Origin: Desulfitobacterium sp050251735
GTDB taxonomy: Bacteria; Bacillota; Desulfitobacteriia; Desulfitobacteriales; Desulfitobacteriaceae
Assembly (NCBI GenBank): GCA_050251735.1
Contig: JBFWMF010000002.1
Location: 1-64,000, forward strand
Length of the DNA: 64,000 nt
Direction of reading: 5' to 3'
The notes beneath the pieces are model-generated. The model was not told the origin of the DNA. It made no database searches and was given only the letters and a program-made list of their open reading frames with translations. The stretch's first letter is position 1, and each line of letters starts with the position of its first letter. Shown here piece by piece: positions 1 to 7,666 of this stretch. The translations under genes and the position numbers were made by a program.

Positions 1-31
1 TTTTACCGATATGACTCAATGGCGAAAAATG

Positions 32-96
32 AAGACACCAGGGTTTGAGATTGGTTAGGCCGGAATCTCATGCCCTTGGTGTCTTTTTGCTTTTTT
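32..96. terminator. Rho-independent terminator, probably bidirectional
   Basis: A long hairpin pairs AAGACACCA (32-40) with TGGTGTCTT (77-85), and an inner GAGATT pairs with AATCTC. A T-rich tract follows on the + strand. The reverse side also runs into a short T tract, so it could end both an unseen upstream + strand gene and the - strand rarA gene, whose stop lies about 25 bases away. Confidence 0.8.
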
Positions 97-120
97 GTAT
101 ATGGTAAATCCCTGCGGAAT

Positions 121-1419
121 TTACGATTTATGTTTTCCTTGATTACCTAAATCTTTGCCGATTCCTGAAGGTTTAAAGAAGGTCTCTCCTTGGATTCCTT
201 CAGGTAGATAAGATTGTTCTACCCAATGACCAGGGTATGCGTGAGGGTAAAGATAGTCTTTACCATGTCCCAGCTTTTTTGCGCCAGGATAATGAGCATC
301 GCGGAGATGTTCAGGGACCACCGCGGTAGGATGGGTGCGAACATAGTTTAATGCAGAATCGATCGCTGTGTAGGCACTATTGCTTTTCGGGGCAGTGGTT
401 ATAGCCAATACGGCTTGGGCGATGGGAATTCTAGCTTCAGGAAGGCCTAACCATTCCAAGGCATTTGCTGCTGCTTGAGCTTGCAGCATGACCATGGGGT
501 CTGCTAAACCCACGTCCTCAGAGGCTTGTACCAAAATGCGGCGGACGATAAAGCGGGGGTCCTCTCCTGATTCCAGAAGAACGGCTAACCAATAAAGGGC
601 AGCATCCGGATCTGAACCACGCATGCTCTTAATAAAAGCAGAGATAATATCATAGTGATTATCTCCATCCTTATCAAAGCGCATGGCGCGTTGTTGGATA
701 GATTCTTCTGCTACCTCCAAAGAAATATGACGCACTCCTTGCTCTGGGGAGGTGGTCAGTATGGCAAGCTCTAAAGCATTTAGGGCTCGACGTAGATCCC
801 CATTGGCATAATTAAGCCAATGCTCCCAGGCTTCCGGTGCAATATCGACGGTATAGTTTCCCAGTCCACGCTCTTTATCCGCTAAGGCTTGCTCTAAACC
901 CGCGCGTATCTCCTCTTCAGTCAATGTTTGCAGACGAAATAAGGTCGAGCGACTTAAAAGTGCGGAGTTCAATTCAAAAAAGGGATTTTCCGTTGTGGCC
1001 CCGATAAAGGTAATCGTTCCGTTTTCCACGGCTGGGAGTAGAGCATCTTGTTGCCCCTTATTAAAACGGTGGACCTCATCACAAAATACCAGTGTCTTCT
1101 TGCCGTAAAGGTGAAGCTGCTCTGTGGCTGCTTGAATGATTTCGCGAATGTCCTTGACTCCGGAGGATACCGCATTGATGCGCACAAAGCTAGCAGCTGT
1201 GGTGTTGGCAATGACCTGGGCCAGTGAAGTTTTCCCTGTTCCGGGAGGCCCGTAGAGAATAAGAGAGGTGACTCGATCGGCTTCGATAGCTCGGCGCAAG
1301 AGTTTGCCTGGACCGATAATCTCGGATTGCCCGATATATTCATCAAGGGAACGAGGGCGCATTCGCTCAGCAAGAGGTGCCACTTGATGGGGGTTAAATG
1401 AAGCAGAAAATAGATCCAT
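121..1419 (-). CDS. rarA: Replication-associated recombination protein A (RarA/MgsA), AAA ATPase
   Basis: This is a 432-residue clamp-loader-like AAA+ ATPase of the RarA/MgsA/WRNIP1 family, which acts at stalled replication forks in the cytoplasm. The Walker A motif GPPGTGKT is at about residues 57-64 and the Walker B DEVH at 114-117. The sensor segment GATTENPFFELN and the C-terminal MgsA oligomerisation region are present, and the length is normal for the family. The start is set at ATG 1419, behind a GAAAGGA ribosome site; an in-frame upstream ATG at 1446 has no such site. It is divergent from the Rrf2 regulator, as yrvN is from cymR in Bacillus. Confidence 0.95.
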   Translation of the reverse strand: MDLFSASFNPHQVAPLAERMRPRSLDEYIGQSEIIGPGKLLRRAIEADRVTSLILYGPPGTGKTSLAQVIANTTAASFVRINAVSSGVKDIREIIQAATEQLHLYGKKTLVFCDEVHRFNKGQQDALLPAVENGTITFIGATTENPFFELNSALLSRSTLFRLQTLTEEEIRAGLEQALADKERGLGNYTVDIAPEAWEHWLNYANGDLRRALNALELAILTTSPEQGVRHISLEVAEESIQQRAMRFDKDGDNHYDIISAFIKSMRGSDPDAALYWLAVLLESGEDPRFIVRRILVQASEDVGLADPMVMLQAQAAANALEWLGLPEARIPIAQAVLAITTAPKSNSAYTAIDSALNYVRTHPTAVVPEHLRDAHYPGAKKLGHGKDYLYPHAYPGHWVEQSYLPEGIQGETFFKPSGIGKDLGNQGKHKS

Positions 1420-1521
1420 GAGGGAACAATTCCTTTCTGAAATCAAAATCTATAGCTATGCTTATTAAGTTTCTTTTGAGGTTTGTCGACTAGCCCCATG
1501 AATTTTTTGGCTAGATGAACT

Positions 1522-1541
1522 AATCTTAGTATACTTAGATT
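1522..1541. promoter_or_regulatory. Near-perfect 20-bp palindrome between divergent genes
   Basis: AATCT, one unpaired base, AGTATACT, one unpaired base and AGATT form a 20-bp palindrome centred on GTATAC. It lies in the region of about 420 bp between divergent rarA and the Rrf2 gene. Such symmetry suits a dimeric repressor, but no binding protein can be named. A second dyad, TTTATCA-N12-TGATAAA, lies at 1649-1674. Nothing else was recognised between 1420 and 1729. Confidence 0.4.
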
Positions 1542-1648
1542 TTTGGATGAAGCAAAGTAGATTTCCAAACCCAGAAGTACTTAGATGTAATCAATGACCA
1601 TAATAGATGCGAAATCCTTCAGAGATTGGGAACGGAATTGTTTGATAA

Positions 1649-1674
1649 TTTATCACTATGATCACAATGATAAA
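1649..1674. promoter_or_regulatory. Inverted repeat TTTATCA-N12-TGATAAA
   Basis: Perfect 7-bp arms sit about 70 bp upstream of the promoter of the iron-sulfur operon, with a GATC core in the spacer. It has the layout of an operator for a dimeric DNA-binding protein. It could also be chance symmetry in AT-rich DNA. Confidence 0.3.
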
Positions 1675-1729
1675 ACGAAATATCCAGAGGTAAAAGCATA
1701 AATTTAAGAAAAAAACCTGATAAAAATGG

Positions 1730-1769
1730 TCGGGTTTATATTGACAAATCCCGAGTGTTTTTATAAGAT
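1730..1769 (+). promoter_or_regulatory. Sigma-A promoter of the iscR-iscS-iscU-mnmA operon with overlapping dyad
   Basis: TTGACA (1741-1746) is a perfect -35 box and TAAGAT (1764-1769) a fair -10 box, 17 bp apart. The -35 box lies between TCGGG (1730-1734) and CCCGA (1750-1754), an inverted repeat that would let a repressor block RNA polymerase. The downstream Rrf2 regulator is an obvious candidate for autoregulation, but this is inference. Confidence 0.6.
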
Positions 1770-1841
1770 ATACATGAACAGAAAAAGAAACAATAGTTGA
1801 GCTTAGCGGACAATGAGAACCGCTGAAAAGGAGTTGGGGAT

Positions 1842-2282
1842 TTGAAGCTTTCTACAAAAGGCCGCTATGGCCTCACGGCCATGGTCGATCTAGCTTTAAA
1901 TTCAGGAGAAGGGCCGATTTCCCTAAAAAGTATAGCCGATCGACAGGGACTATCTGAACACTATCTCGAGCAACTAATTTCTGGGCTTAGAAAAGCTGGG
2001 TTGGTGAAAAGTATTCGAGGAGCTCAAGGTGGATATATCTTAGGTAAGAAAACAGAGAAAATTAGAATCGGCGATATCATTAGGGTTTTAGAGGGGCCTA
2101 TTGCGGCGGTAGAGTGCGATTCTGGTGGAGATTCTGAGTGCTGTCTGAAGTCAGACTACTGTGTGACACGAACCATTCGCGAAAAGGTCCGTGACCCCAT
2201 CGAGGATGTCTTGGATTCCATCACCTTAGCGGATCTAGTGAAGGACCCTCAGACGATGAGCTCTATTGCCGATCCTGATTGA
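1842..2282 (+). CDS. Rrf2 family transcriptional regulator (CymR/IscR type)
   Basis: This 146-residue winged-helix regulator starts with the CymR-like sequence MKLSTKGRYGLTAMVDLAL and keeps the SEHYLEQL and RGAQGGY recognition segments. It also has Cys92, Cys100, Cys101 and Cys107 in a short loop, the region where IscR binds its Fe-S cluster; from memory Bacillus CymR has none there. A redox or Fe-S-sensing repressor of sulfur and cluster assembly genes is the best reading. The TTG start at 1842 follows AAAAGGAG by about eight bases. It heads an operon with iscS, iscU and mnmA. Whether it senses cysteine synthase, as CymR does, or a cluster cannot be told from sequence. Confidence 0.9.
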   Translation: MKLSTKGRYGLTAMVDLALNSGEGPISLKSIADRQGLSEHYLEQLISGLRKAGLVKSIRGAQGGYILGKKTEKIRIGDIIRVLEGPIAAVECDSGGDSECCLKSDYCVTRTIREKVRDPIEDVLDSITLADLVKDPQTMSSIADPD

Positions 2283-2348
2283 GATCCATTTTAACATACC
2301 TTTCATAAGAGTAGATCAACAAAACAAGTTTACTTAGGAGGAACAACA

Positions 2349-3548
2349 ATGCGGAGAGTATATCTTGACCATAGCGCAACAACTCCGGTCGACCCTGAAG
2401 TTGCCAAGCTGATGATGACTTATTACACTGAACAATACGGAAACCCTTCCAGTGTGCATAGCTTTGGACGAGAAGCAAAGGCGGCCTTAGAAAACGCACG
2501 TGATTCTGTAGCCAAGCTTTTGGCTGCTGAACCAACCGAGATCACCTTCACTAGCGGTGGTACAGAAGCAGACAATCTTGCGATCCTCGGTGCAGCTGAG
2601 GCTCAAAGCAAAAAAGGCAAACATATCATTACTTCTGCTGTGGAACATCACGCAGTCCTAGAAGCCTGCGAATTCTTAGCAAAGAATGGGTATGAACTCA
2701 CCGTCGTTCCTGTAGACGAAGAAGGATTGATCTCGGTCGCGGAGGTGGAAAAAGCCATCCGACCCGATACGATATTGATTTCAATCATGCATGCAAATAA
2801 TGAAGTGGGAACCATTCAGCCTATTGCCGAAATCGGTAAGCTCGCTCAGGAAAAGGGCATTATCTTCCATGTGGATGCTGTCCAATCCTTTGGTAAGATT
2901 CCGATTAATGTGAAGTCGATGAATGTAGACCTTATGACTGTATCTAGTCACAAGATCTATGGACCCAAAGGGGTAGGAGCTCTCTTTATTCGCAGAGGGG
3001 TAAGGGTTGTTCCCCGGATCTATGGAGGCGGACAGGAAAAGAAACGGCGTTCAGGTACGGAGAATACCCCAGGAATCATTGGGTTCGGAAAAGCCTGTGA
3101 CCTGGCTGCCGAGCGGATGGAAGCCGAAGGGATACGACAAGGTAAGCTTCGAGATAAGCTCCTGGAAGGTATCTTGGCAAAGATTGATCATGTTAAATTG
3201 AATGGCCCCCGTGGAGAAAATCGCCTTCCCGGTAATTTGAATGTTAGTATTCAATTCGTAGAAGGAGAAGCACTGCTTCTCAGTCTAGATATGATGGGCA
3301 TTGCCGTTTCCAGTGGCTCTGCCTGCACCTCGGGATCTCTGGATCCTTCCCATGTCTTGTTGGCTATGGGTTTAACTCACGAAATTGCTCATGGATCCTT
3401 GCGCTTCTCCTTTGGACATCAGAATACGGAAGAAGATGTAGATTATGTCCTCGAGCAGTTACCTAAGATTGTCGATCGTTTACGGATGATGTCCCCCCTA
3501 TATGACCAGGCCAAACACGGGCAATGTAATCACGCGCAAGCACAATAA
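2349..3548 (+). CDS. iscS: Cysteine desulfurase (IscS/NifS)
   Basis: This 399-residue class V aminotransferase-fold enzyme uses PLP to take sulfur from cysteine as an enzyme persulfide. The PLP lysine is Lys202 in the SSHKIYGPKG motif. The catalytic cysteine is Cys326 in SSGSACTSGS, the long-loop class I arrangement of IscS/NifS. The N-terminal YLDHSATTPV motif and the substrate-binding GGTEADNLA are intact. A perfect AGGAGG precedes the ATG. iscU follows after about 16 bases and mnmA comes next, so the sulfur probably feeds both Fe-S scaffold loading and tRNA thiolation. Confidence 0.96.
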   Translation: MRRVYLDHSATTPVDPEVAKLMMTYYTEQYGNPSSVHSFGREAKAALENARDSVAKLLAAEPTEITFTSGGTEADNLAILGAAEAQSKKGKHIITSAVEHHAVLEACEFLAKNGYELTVVPVDEEGLISVAEVEKAIRPDTILISIMHANNEVGTIQPIAEIGKLAQEKGIIFHVDAVQSFGKIPINVKSMNVDLMTVSSHKIYGPKGVGALFIRRGVRVVPRIYGGGQEKKRRSGTENTPGIIGFGKACDLAAERMEAEGIRQGKLRDKLLEGILAKIDHVKLNGPRGENRLPGNLNVSIQFVEGEALLLSLDMMGIAVSSGSACTSGSLDPSHVLLAMGLTHEIAHGSLRFSFGHQNTEEDVDYVLEQLPKIVDRLRMMSPLYDQAKHGQCNHAQAQ

Positions 3549-3564
3549 TGAGGAGTGAAGAGAT

Positions 3565-3939
3565 ATGTATTCAGAAAAAGTAATGGATCATTTTACAAAT
3601 CCACGTAATGTAGGCGAAATCGAAAATGCTGACGGTGTCGGTGAAGTGGGCAATGCTAAATGTGGCGACATTATGCGTATCTATTTAGACGTTGAAGGCG
3701 ATATTATTAAAGACGTTAAATTCAAGACCTTTGGCTGTGGGGCAGCGGTAGCTACCAGTAGTATGGTCACCGAAATGGTAAAAGGTAAAACTATTGAAGA
3801 GGCTCTCCAAATTACTAATGCAGCTGTTGCTGAAGCCCTTGATGGACTTCCCCCGGCGAAGATGCACTGTTCGAATTTAGCTGCTGATGCACTACATGAA
3901 GCCATTAAGGATTATCACGAAAAGCATCAAAAGGCATAA
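3565..3939 (+). CDS. iscU: Fe-S cluster scaffold protein IscU/NifU N-terminal type
   Basis: This is a 124-residue IscU-type scaffold on which [2Fe-2S] and [4Fe-4S] clusters are assembled from IscS-derived sulfur. The three conserved cluster cysteines are Cys33 (NAKCGD), Cys58 (FGCGAA) and Cys102 (KMHCSN). The aspartate next to Cys33, Asp35, is also kept. It is a stand-alone N-terminal NifU domain without the NifU ferredoxin and C-terminal domains. It lies just after iscS and just before mnmA. No chaperone genes (hscA, hscB) follow, which is usual for Clostridia. Confidence 0.95.
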   Translation: MYSEKVMDHFTNPRNVGEIENADGVGEVGNAKCGDIMRIYLDVEGDIIKDVKFKTFGCGAAVATSSMVTEMVKGKTIEEALQITNAAVAEALDGLPPAKMHCSNLAADALHEAIKDYHEKHQKA

Positions 3940-3952
3940 GGATGAAGATGAA

Positions 3953-5077
3953 ATGACACTTACCGAAAAGAAGAAGGTAGTGGTCGGCATGAGCGGCGGT
4001 GTGGATAGTTCCATGGCCGCCGCTTTGCTTAAAGAAAAGGGTTATGACGTCATCGGCATAACCCTTCAAACCATGCCCCCAGGAGGCCCAGATGATGTGG
4101 GGGGCTGCTGCTCCATTACAGCCATAGATGATGCCCGTCGGGTAGCCCATCAATTGGGCATACCTCATTATGTCTTAAACTTTCGTACTATTTTTGAGGA
4201 AAATGTCATCGATTACTTTACAAATTCTTACCTAAGCGGGGAGACGCCGAATCCTTGCACCATGTGCAATCGGGTTGTCCGCTGGGGAGAGTTTTTAAGA
4301 AAGGCCCGAAGCTTGGGAGCTGATTATTTGGCTACAGGGCATTATGCTAAAGTTCTTCAAGATCCCCAGAGCGGGCGTTATCTTTTGAGCCGACCTGTGG
4401 ACACCTGGAAGGACCAAACCTATATGCTCTATAACTTGACCCAGGATCAACTAAAAGGAACTCTGTTCCCACTAGCTGAGTATAAAAAAGAGCATATTCG
4501 TGAGATGGCTGCAGAGAGAGGACTGATCCGTGTTTCACGGAAGCCTGACAGTCAGGAAATATGCTTTATACCCGATGATGATTATATATCCTTTATTCGT
4601 GAACGTTCTCAAGATAAGATCAGACCCGGTAATTTTGTGGATAGTCAAGGGAATGTGCTGGGAGTCCATCAAGGCTTAGTCAACTATACAGTCGGTCAGC
4701 GCAAAGGACTGGGTATAACCTTTGGCAAGCCAATGTTCGTCATTGGTTTTAATGTCGAGCGCAATGAAGTGGTTTTAGGTGAAGATCAAGAGGTTTATGC
4801 GACCTCACTTTTGGCTACGGATATGAACTGGATAGCCATTTCTGAGCTTCAAGATTCACTGGATGTACAGGCTAAAATCCGTTACAAAGCCCCTCTAGCT
4901 CCTGCGAAAATCACGACCGTACAGAATTCTGAGACAATACCCGGAGCAATTGGTCCTGTGGTCCGCGTAGAATTTGCAACCCCGCAACGTGCCATAACTC
5001 CCGGACAAGCCGTGGTCTTTTACCAAGGCGACCTCGTCATAGGCGGTGGCAAAATCATCACAGACCCCCGCGGCTGA
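3953..5077 (+). CDS. mnmA: tRNA-specific 2-thiouridylase MnmA
   Basis: This 374-residue PP-loop ATPase makes 2-thiouridine at wobble position 34 of tRNA for Lys, Glu and Gln. The PP-loop GMSGGVDSS is at about residues 12-20. The active cysteines are Cys102 in NPCTMCN and Cys204 in SQEICFI. The ATG at 3953 lies 13 bases after the iscU stop, behind AAGGATGAAG; reading further upstream would run into iscU. Being last in the iscS operon makes direct sulfur transfer from this IscS likely, since most Firmicutes lack the Tus relay, though that part is general knowledge. Confidence 0.96.
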   Translation: MTLTEKKKVVVGMSGGVDSSMAAALLKEKGYDVIGITLQTMPPGGPDDVGGCCSITAIDDARRVAHQLGIPHYVLNFRTIFEENVIDYFTNSYLSGETPNPCTMCNRVVRWGEFLRKARSLGADYLATGHYAKVLQDPQSGRYLLSRPVDTWKDQTYMLYNLTQDQLKGTLFPLAEYKKEHIREMAAERGLIRVSRKPDSQEICFIPDDDYISFIRERSQDKIRPGNFVDSQGNVLGVHQGLVNYTVGQRKGLGITFGKPMFVIGFNVERNEVVLGEDQEVYATSLLATDMNWIAISELQDSLDVQAKIRYKAPLAPAKITTVQNSETIPGAIGPVVRVEFATPQRAITPGQAVVFYQGDLVIGGGKIITDPRG

Positions 5078-5145
5078 ATCATGGGTGAATCATGGGGACA
5101 GGTACCTTGATTCAGTGAAAAATGGGACCTGTCCCCGTGATTCAC
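5075..5145. repeat. REP-like imperfect palindrome (GGGGACAGGT type)
   Basis: Two 19-base arms, 5085-5103 and 5127-5145, are complementary except for one G-T wobble, and both carry GGGGACAGGT or its complement and a TGAATCA/TGATTCA end. A further TGAATCATGGG direct repeat starts at 5075 and 5086. This layout resembles REP-type elements mobilised by IS200-like (Y1) transposases, but no transposase gene lies nearby. It directly follows mnmA and could also end its transcript. Confidence 0.7.
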
Positions 5146-5227
5146 TTTCCTGAAAAATTTGTGAATGAATATTAAACAAAACGGGCATAGTAGCAAAGAA
5201 CCATGAAGTTTTGAAGGGAGGGGAAAA

Positions 5228-5722
5228 ATGCGTAGAACACGAGAAATCGTTGGTTTACCTGTTTTATGTTCAAAAAGCGGAGACCAGATTGGCTGGGTAA
5301 AAGATGTGGTTTTCGATGAAAGCAACAGGAAATTTAGCGGAATTCTCTTGGAAAACGCTCATATTTTCCACTCTGAAAAAGGCATTCCGCGTGAAATTGT
5401 TGCTACTGTAGGGAAAGATGCCTTGACTATTAGGGACCATGTGGTTCGAAGGATTCATGGGGTTAAATGGTCACAAAAGGTTGGGAATCAAGTTTTTACC
5501 CAAGGTGGGGAAGCAAAGGGCACGATTGAGGATGTCTTTCTTGATGATTCAGCTGAGAATATTGTTGGTTTCGAAGTTTCTGACGGTCTTTTTTCCGATT
5601 TATTGGAAGGCCGTGGCACGATACTACAGGCTAACGTTATGGTAGATGGGAAAGATGTCTTGATCGTTGAAGACCAGGTATCCCCCTGGGGCCAAGGAAA
5701 AGAAGGGGGTTCACTATCATGA
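5228..5722 (+). CDS. PRC-barrel domain protein
   Basis: This 164-residue protein contains two successive PRC-barrel repeats. The first runs at about residues 5-75 (GLPVLCSKSGDQIGWVKDVVF) in shortened form and the second at about 85-150 (GNQVFTQGGEAKGTIEDVFLDD). PRC barrels are small beta domains found in RimM, photosynthetic reaction centre H subunits and sporulation YlmC proteins; the ligand is usually unknown. It has no signal peptide or membrane segment. A GGGAGGGG ribosome site precedes ATG 5228. The next gene overlaps it by four bases, so the two are probably translated together. No definite function can be given. Confidence 0.8.
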   Translation: MRRTREIVGLPVLCSKSGDQIGWVKDVVFDESNRKFSGILLENAHIFHSEKGIPREIVATVGKDALTIRDHVVRRIHGVKWSQKVGNQVFTQGGEAKGTIEDVFLDDSAENIVGFEVSDGLFSDLLEGRGTILQANVMVDGKDVLIVEDQVSPWGQGKEGGSLS

Positions 5723-5913
5723 ATTGTCCGGTATGTAGTGGTCGTGCGATTGGCAAGGTCGGAGTAGGCCAGTTTTATTGTTGGGATTGCTGTGTTGAAT
5801 TCACCAGCGCCATGGATAAAGTGGTCGTCTATGACTTAGCCGAAGATGGCTCCTTAGTTGCTTGGCAAGACCCGGCAATGGATGGGGCAGTCAGTGAGGC
5901 TGCCATGGAGTAA
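5719..5913 (+). CDS. Small zinc-ribbon-like protein, function unknown
   Basis: This 64-residue acidic protein begins with MNCPVCSG and has a second CWDCC motif at about residues 22-26. The four or five cysteines are spaced as in a zinc ribbon. The second half is acidic and lacks known motifs. The start overlaps the stop of the PRC-barrel gene by four bases (ATGA), which argues for translational coupling. It may be a small adaptor or a nucleic-acid or protein-binding ribbon. I do not recognise a named family. Confidence 0.75.
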   Translation: MNCPVCSGRAIGKVGVGQFYCWDCCVEFTSAMDKVVVYDLAEDGSLVAWQDPAMDGAVSEAAME

Positions 5914-5933
5914 AAAATAAGGAGGGATATACC

Positions 5934-6065
5934 TTGAAGTCAGGACAAGTCATTGGAGGAATGGTGGCAGGTAGTATTCTGGGTATGACCGTCAGTTACA
6001 TGATGCGTCCGAAAAATAAAACGCTGTCTATGATGCGTAAGGGTATGAAAAGGATGAAATTCTAG
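5934..6065 (+). CDS. Small Gly/Met-rich 43-residue protein with one membrane-like segment
   Basis: A TTG start at 5934 follows an ideal GGAGG at 5921-5925. It opens 43 codons ending TAG at 6065. Residues 6-24 form a glycine-rich hydrophobic helix (VIGGMVAGSILGMTVSYMM) and the tail is strongly basic (RKGMKRMKF). The shape is like YtxH or small membrane-tail proteins, but it is not a clear family member. It is the third gene of the PRC-barrel/zinc-ribbon group, and a terminator follows at 6103. The ribosome site and position support a real gene despite its size. Confidence 0.65.
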   Translation: MKSGQVIGGMVAGSILGMTVSYMMRPKNKTLSMMRKGMKRMKF

Positions 6066-6102
6066 AGTCTCTCCAAAGTATGTAAGCGACATCCTTAATC
6101 AG

Positions 6103-6147
6103 TAAGAGCGTAAGAAAGCGAAGTGCTTTTCTTGCGCTCTTAATTTT
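6103..6147 (+). terminator. Rho-independent terminator
   Basis: TAAGAGCG plus AAGAAAGC pairs with GCTTTTCTT plus GCGCTCTTA around a short loop, followed by ATTTT. It ends the PRC-barrel/zinc-ribbon/small-protein group. Confidence 0.75.
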
Positions 6148-6272
6148 GACCGTACCACTGGAAAATGCACCACTGATTAATGAAAAATCTCGTTTCTGGT
6201 TAGTCATCTCGAACAAGGTATAAATTATTTCTGTATGGGGCATTACAATGCTAAAGAGGTGTAGAGAAGACT

Positions 6273-7316
6273 ATGAAGAAGGAAAAGTGGCGTTGGATTT
6301 TCTTAGTGAGTATTATCGTCATGAGCTTGCTATTCATCCTTTCCGTGCGTAGTATTCTCAGTCCTTTTATCCTAGCCTTTATTTTAGCCTATCTGTTAGA
6401 ACCAGTGGTAGGGTCTTTAGTAAAACGTGGGGCTGGACGTAAATTAGCAATCGCGATAGTCTTCGTGGGGATTCTAGTCTCCATAAGTTTGCTGGTCTTT
6501 TTTATTATCCCGATGCTTTACATCGAGCTTTCCAAGCTCACCCTAGTGCTTCCCAGTACCCTCCAGACCTTTGAACAGCTTATTCAAGATTTTCGTACTA
6601 ATTTCCGGGCCACTGGATTGCCGAATCAAGTCGTTAGCATCTTGGATGAACATTTAGGGGAGGGAGAGTCGTTTCTCGTCAATTGGCTTGAGGAATTTTT
6701 GGATAATCTGCCCCAGCTCTTGACCTCAATGAGCTTTCTTATCCTATCCCCAGTGATCGCAATCTATTTACTGGCTGATTGGAAGCGCCTTCAGATAGGC
6801 TTTTTGCGGATTGTTCCCCAACGTCAACGGGTCTCTTGGCAAAGAGTGATTCAAGATATAAGCCATGTGGTGCGTAGCTTTATCCGAGGCAATCTCACGG
6901 TGGCCATCATTGTCGGGATTCTTAGTGGGGTCGGAGTAAAGCTGATGGGTATGGACTATGCCCTGCTGATTGGGGTCATATGTGGTGTATTTGATTTGAT
7001 TCCTTACTTTGGTCCCCTGATTGGCGCTGTTCCCGCGGTACTGCTAGGACTGATTGAATCTCCTTTTATGGCGATTAAAGTAGCTATTGTTATCCTCATT
7101 GTCCAGCAGCTAGAAGGCAGCATTATCTCGCCCAAGCTCATGGGGGATAGCGTGGGATTGCACCCCTTGTGGATTATTTTTGCCCTCCTCGCCGGAGGGG
7201 AAATCGCCGGCTTTTGGGGAATGCTTTTTTCAGTGCCTATAGCCGCCATTATTCGGGTGTTGATTCGTCATATTTATTATTGGTTGGTTTCTCCGGAGAT
7301 CAAAAGAGAAAGTTGA
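6273..7316 (+). CDS. AI-2E family (PerM-type) membrane transporter
   Basis: This 347-residue integral membrane protein belongs to the AI-2E/PerM family. About eight hydrophobic segments are visible: paired helices near residues 10-45, one near 60-85, and a cluster from about 150 to 335. The family motifs FDLIPYFGPLIGAVPA and QQLEGSIISPKLMG are present. Members include an AI-2 exporter, ion antiporters and sporulation-related YtvI proteins, so the substrate is uncertain. It precedes the alaS leader, as yrrI precedes alaS in Bacillus. The alaS promoter -35 box overlaps its stop codon. Confidence 0.9.
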   Translation: MKKEKWRWIFLVSIIVMSLLFILSVRSILSPFILAFILAYLLEPVVGSLVKRGAGRKLAIAIVFVGILVSISLLVFFIIPMLYIELSKLTLVLPSTLQTFEQLIQDFRTNFRATGLPNQVVSILDEHLGEGESFLVNWLEEFLDNLPQLLTSMSFLILSPVIAIYLLADWKRLQIGFLRIVPQRQRVSWQRVIQDISHVVRSFIRGNLTVAIIVGILSGVGVKLMGMDYALLIGVICGVFDLIPYFGPLIGAVPAVLLGLIESPFMAIKVAIVILIVQQLEGSIISPKLMGDSVGLHPLWIIFALLAGGEIAGFWGMLFSVPIAAIIRVLIRHIYYWLVSPEIKRES

Positions 7317-7342
7317 CAAGCTCCTGACCCTTCCGATATACT
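7313..7342 (+). promoter_or_regulatory. Sigma-A promoter of the alaS T-box transcript
   Basis: TTGACA (7313-7318), overlapping the stop codon of the upstream permease gene, and TATACT (7337-7342) are 18 bp apart. Transcription would start near 7350, just before the T-box leader. Confidence 0.65.
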
Positions 7343-7356
7343 TGAGATTAATTTCA

Positions 7357-7651
7357 GAGTTTTAATAGTGATTAAAACTGATGACGGAACGAGTAATACC
7401 ACATTCCTTTGCAGAGAAGCTTCGTTGGGTGAAAAGAAGCTAAGGAGTTTTGTATGAAGGCTATTCCCGAGGGCAAGCAAGAACCTTGACGAGGCACGCG
7501 TTAAGTGCGATGACAGTAAACTGTCGCAAAGCGACTCATTCTGAACAGAGGCTGCCGGCGAGGAGTTGGCCTCCGACCTCTGAATGAGTAAGCAGGGTGG
7601 TACCACGGTAATATACCCGTCCCTGATTTTAGGGGCGGGTTTATCTATTTT
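7357..7651 (+). ncRNA. T-box riboswitch leader, tRNA-Ala responsive
   Basis: The conserved T-box core AGGGTGGTACCACGG lies at 7593-7607. Its TGGT bulge is complementary to the ACCA end of tRNA-Ala. Stem I starts near 7380 with the GAGTA-type motif, and a GCT alanine codon in a purine-flanked loop at 7460-7462 is the probable specifier. A terminator follows: CCCGTCCCT pairs with AGGGGCGGG (7616-7641), then a T-rich run. A 9-bp AT hairpin (7358-7379) precedes stem I. Uncharged tRNA-Ala should stabilise the antiterminator and switch alaS on. It fills the gap from the permease to alaS. Confidence 0.93.
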
Positions 7652-7666
7652 GAGGGAGGAAATAAC

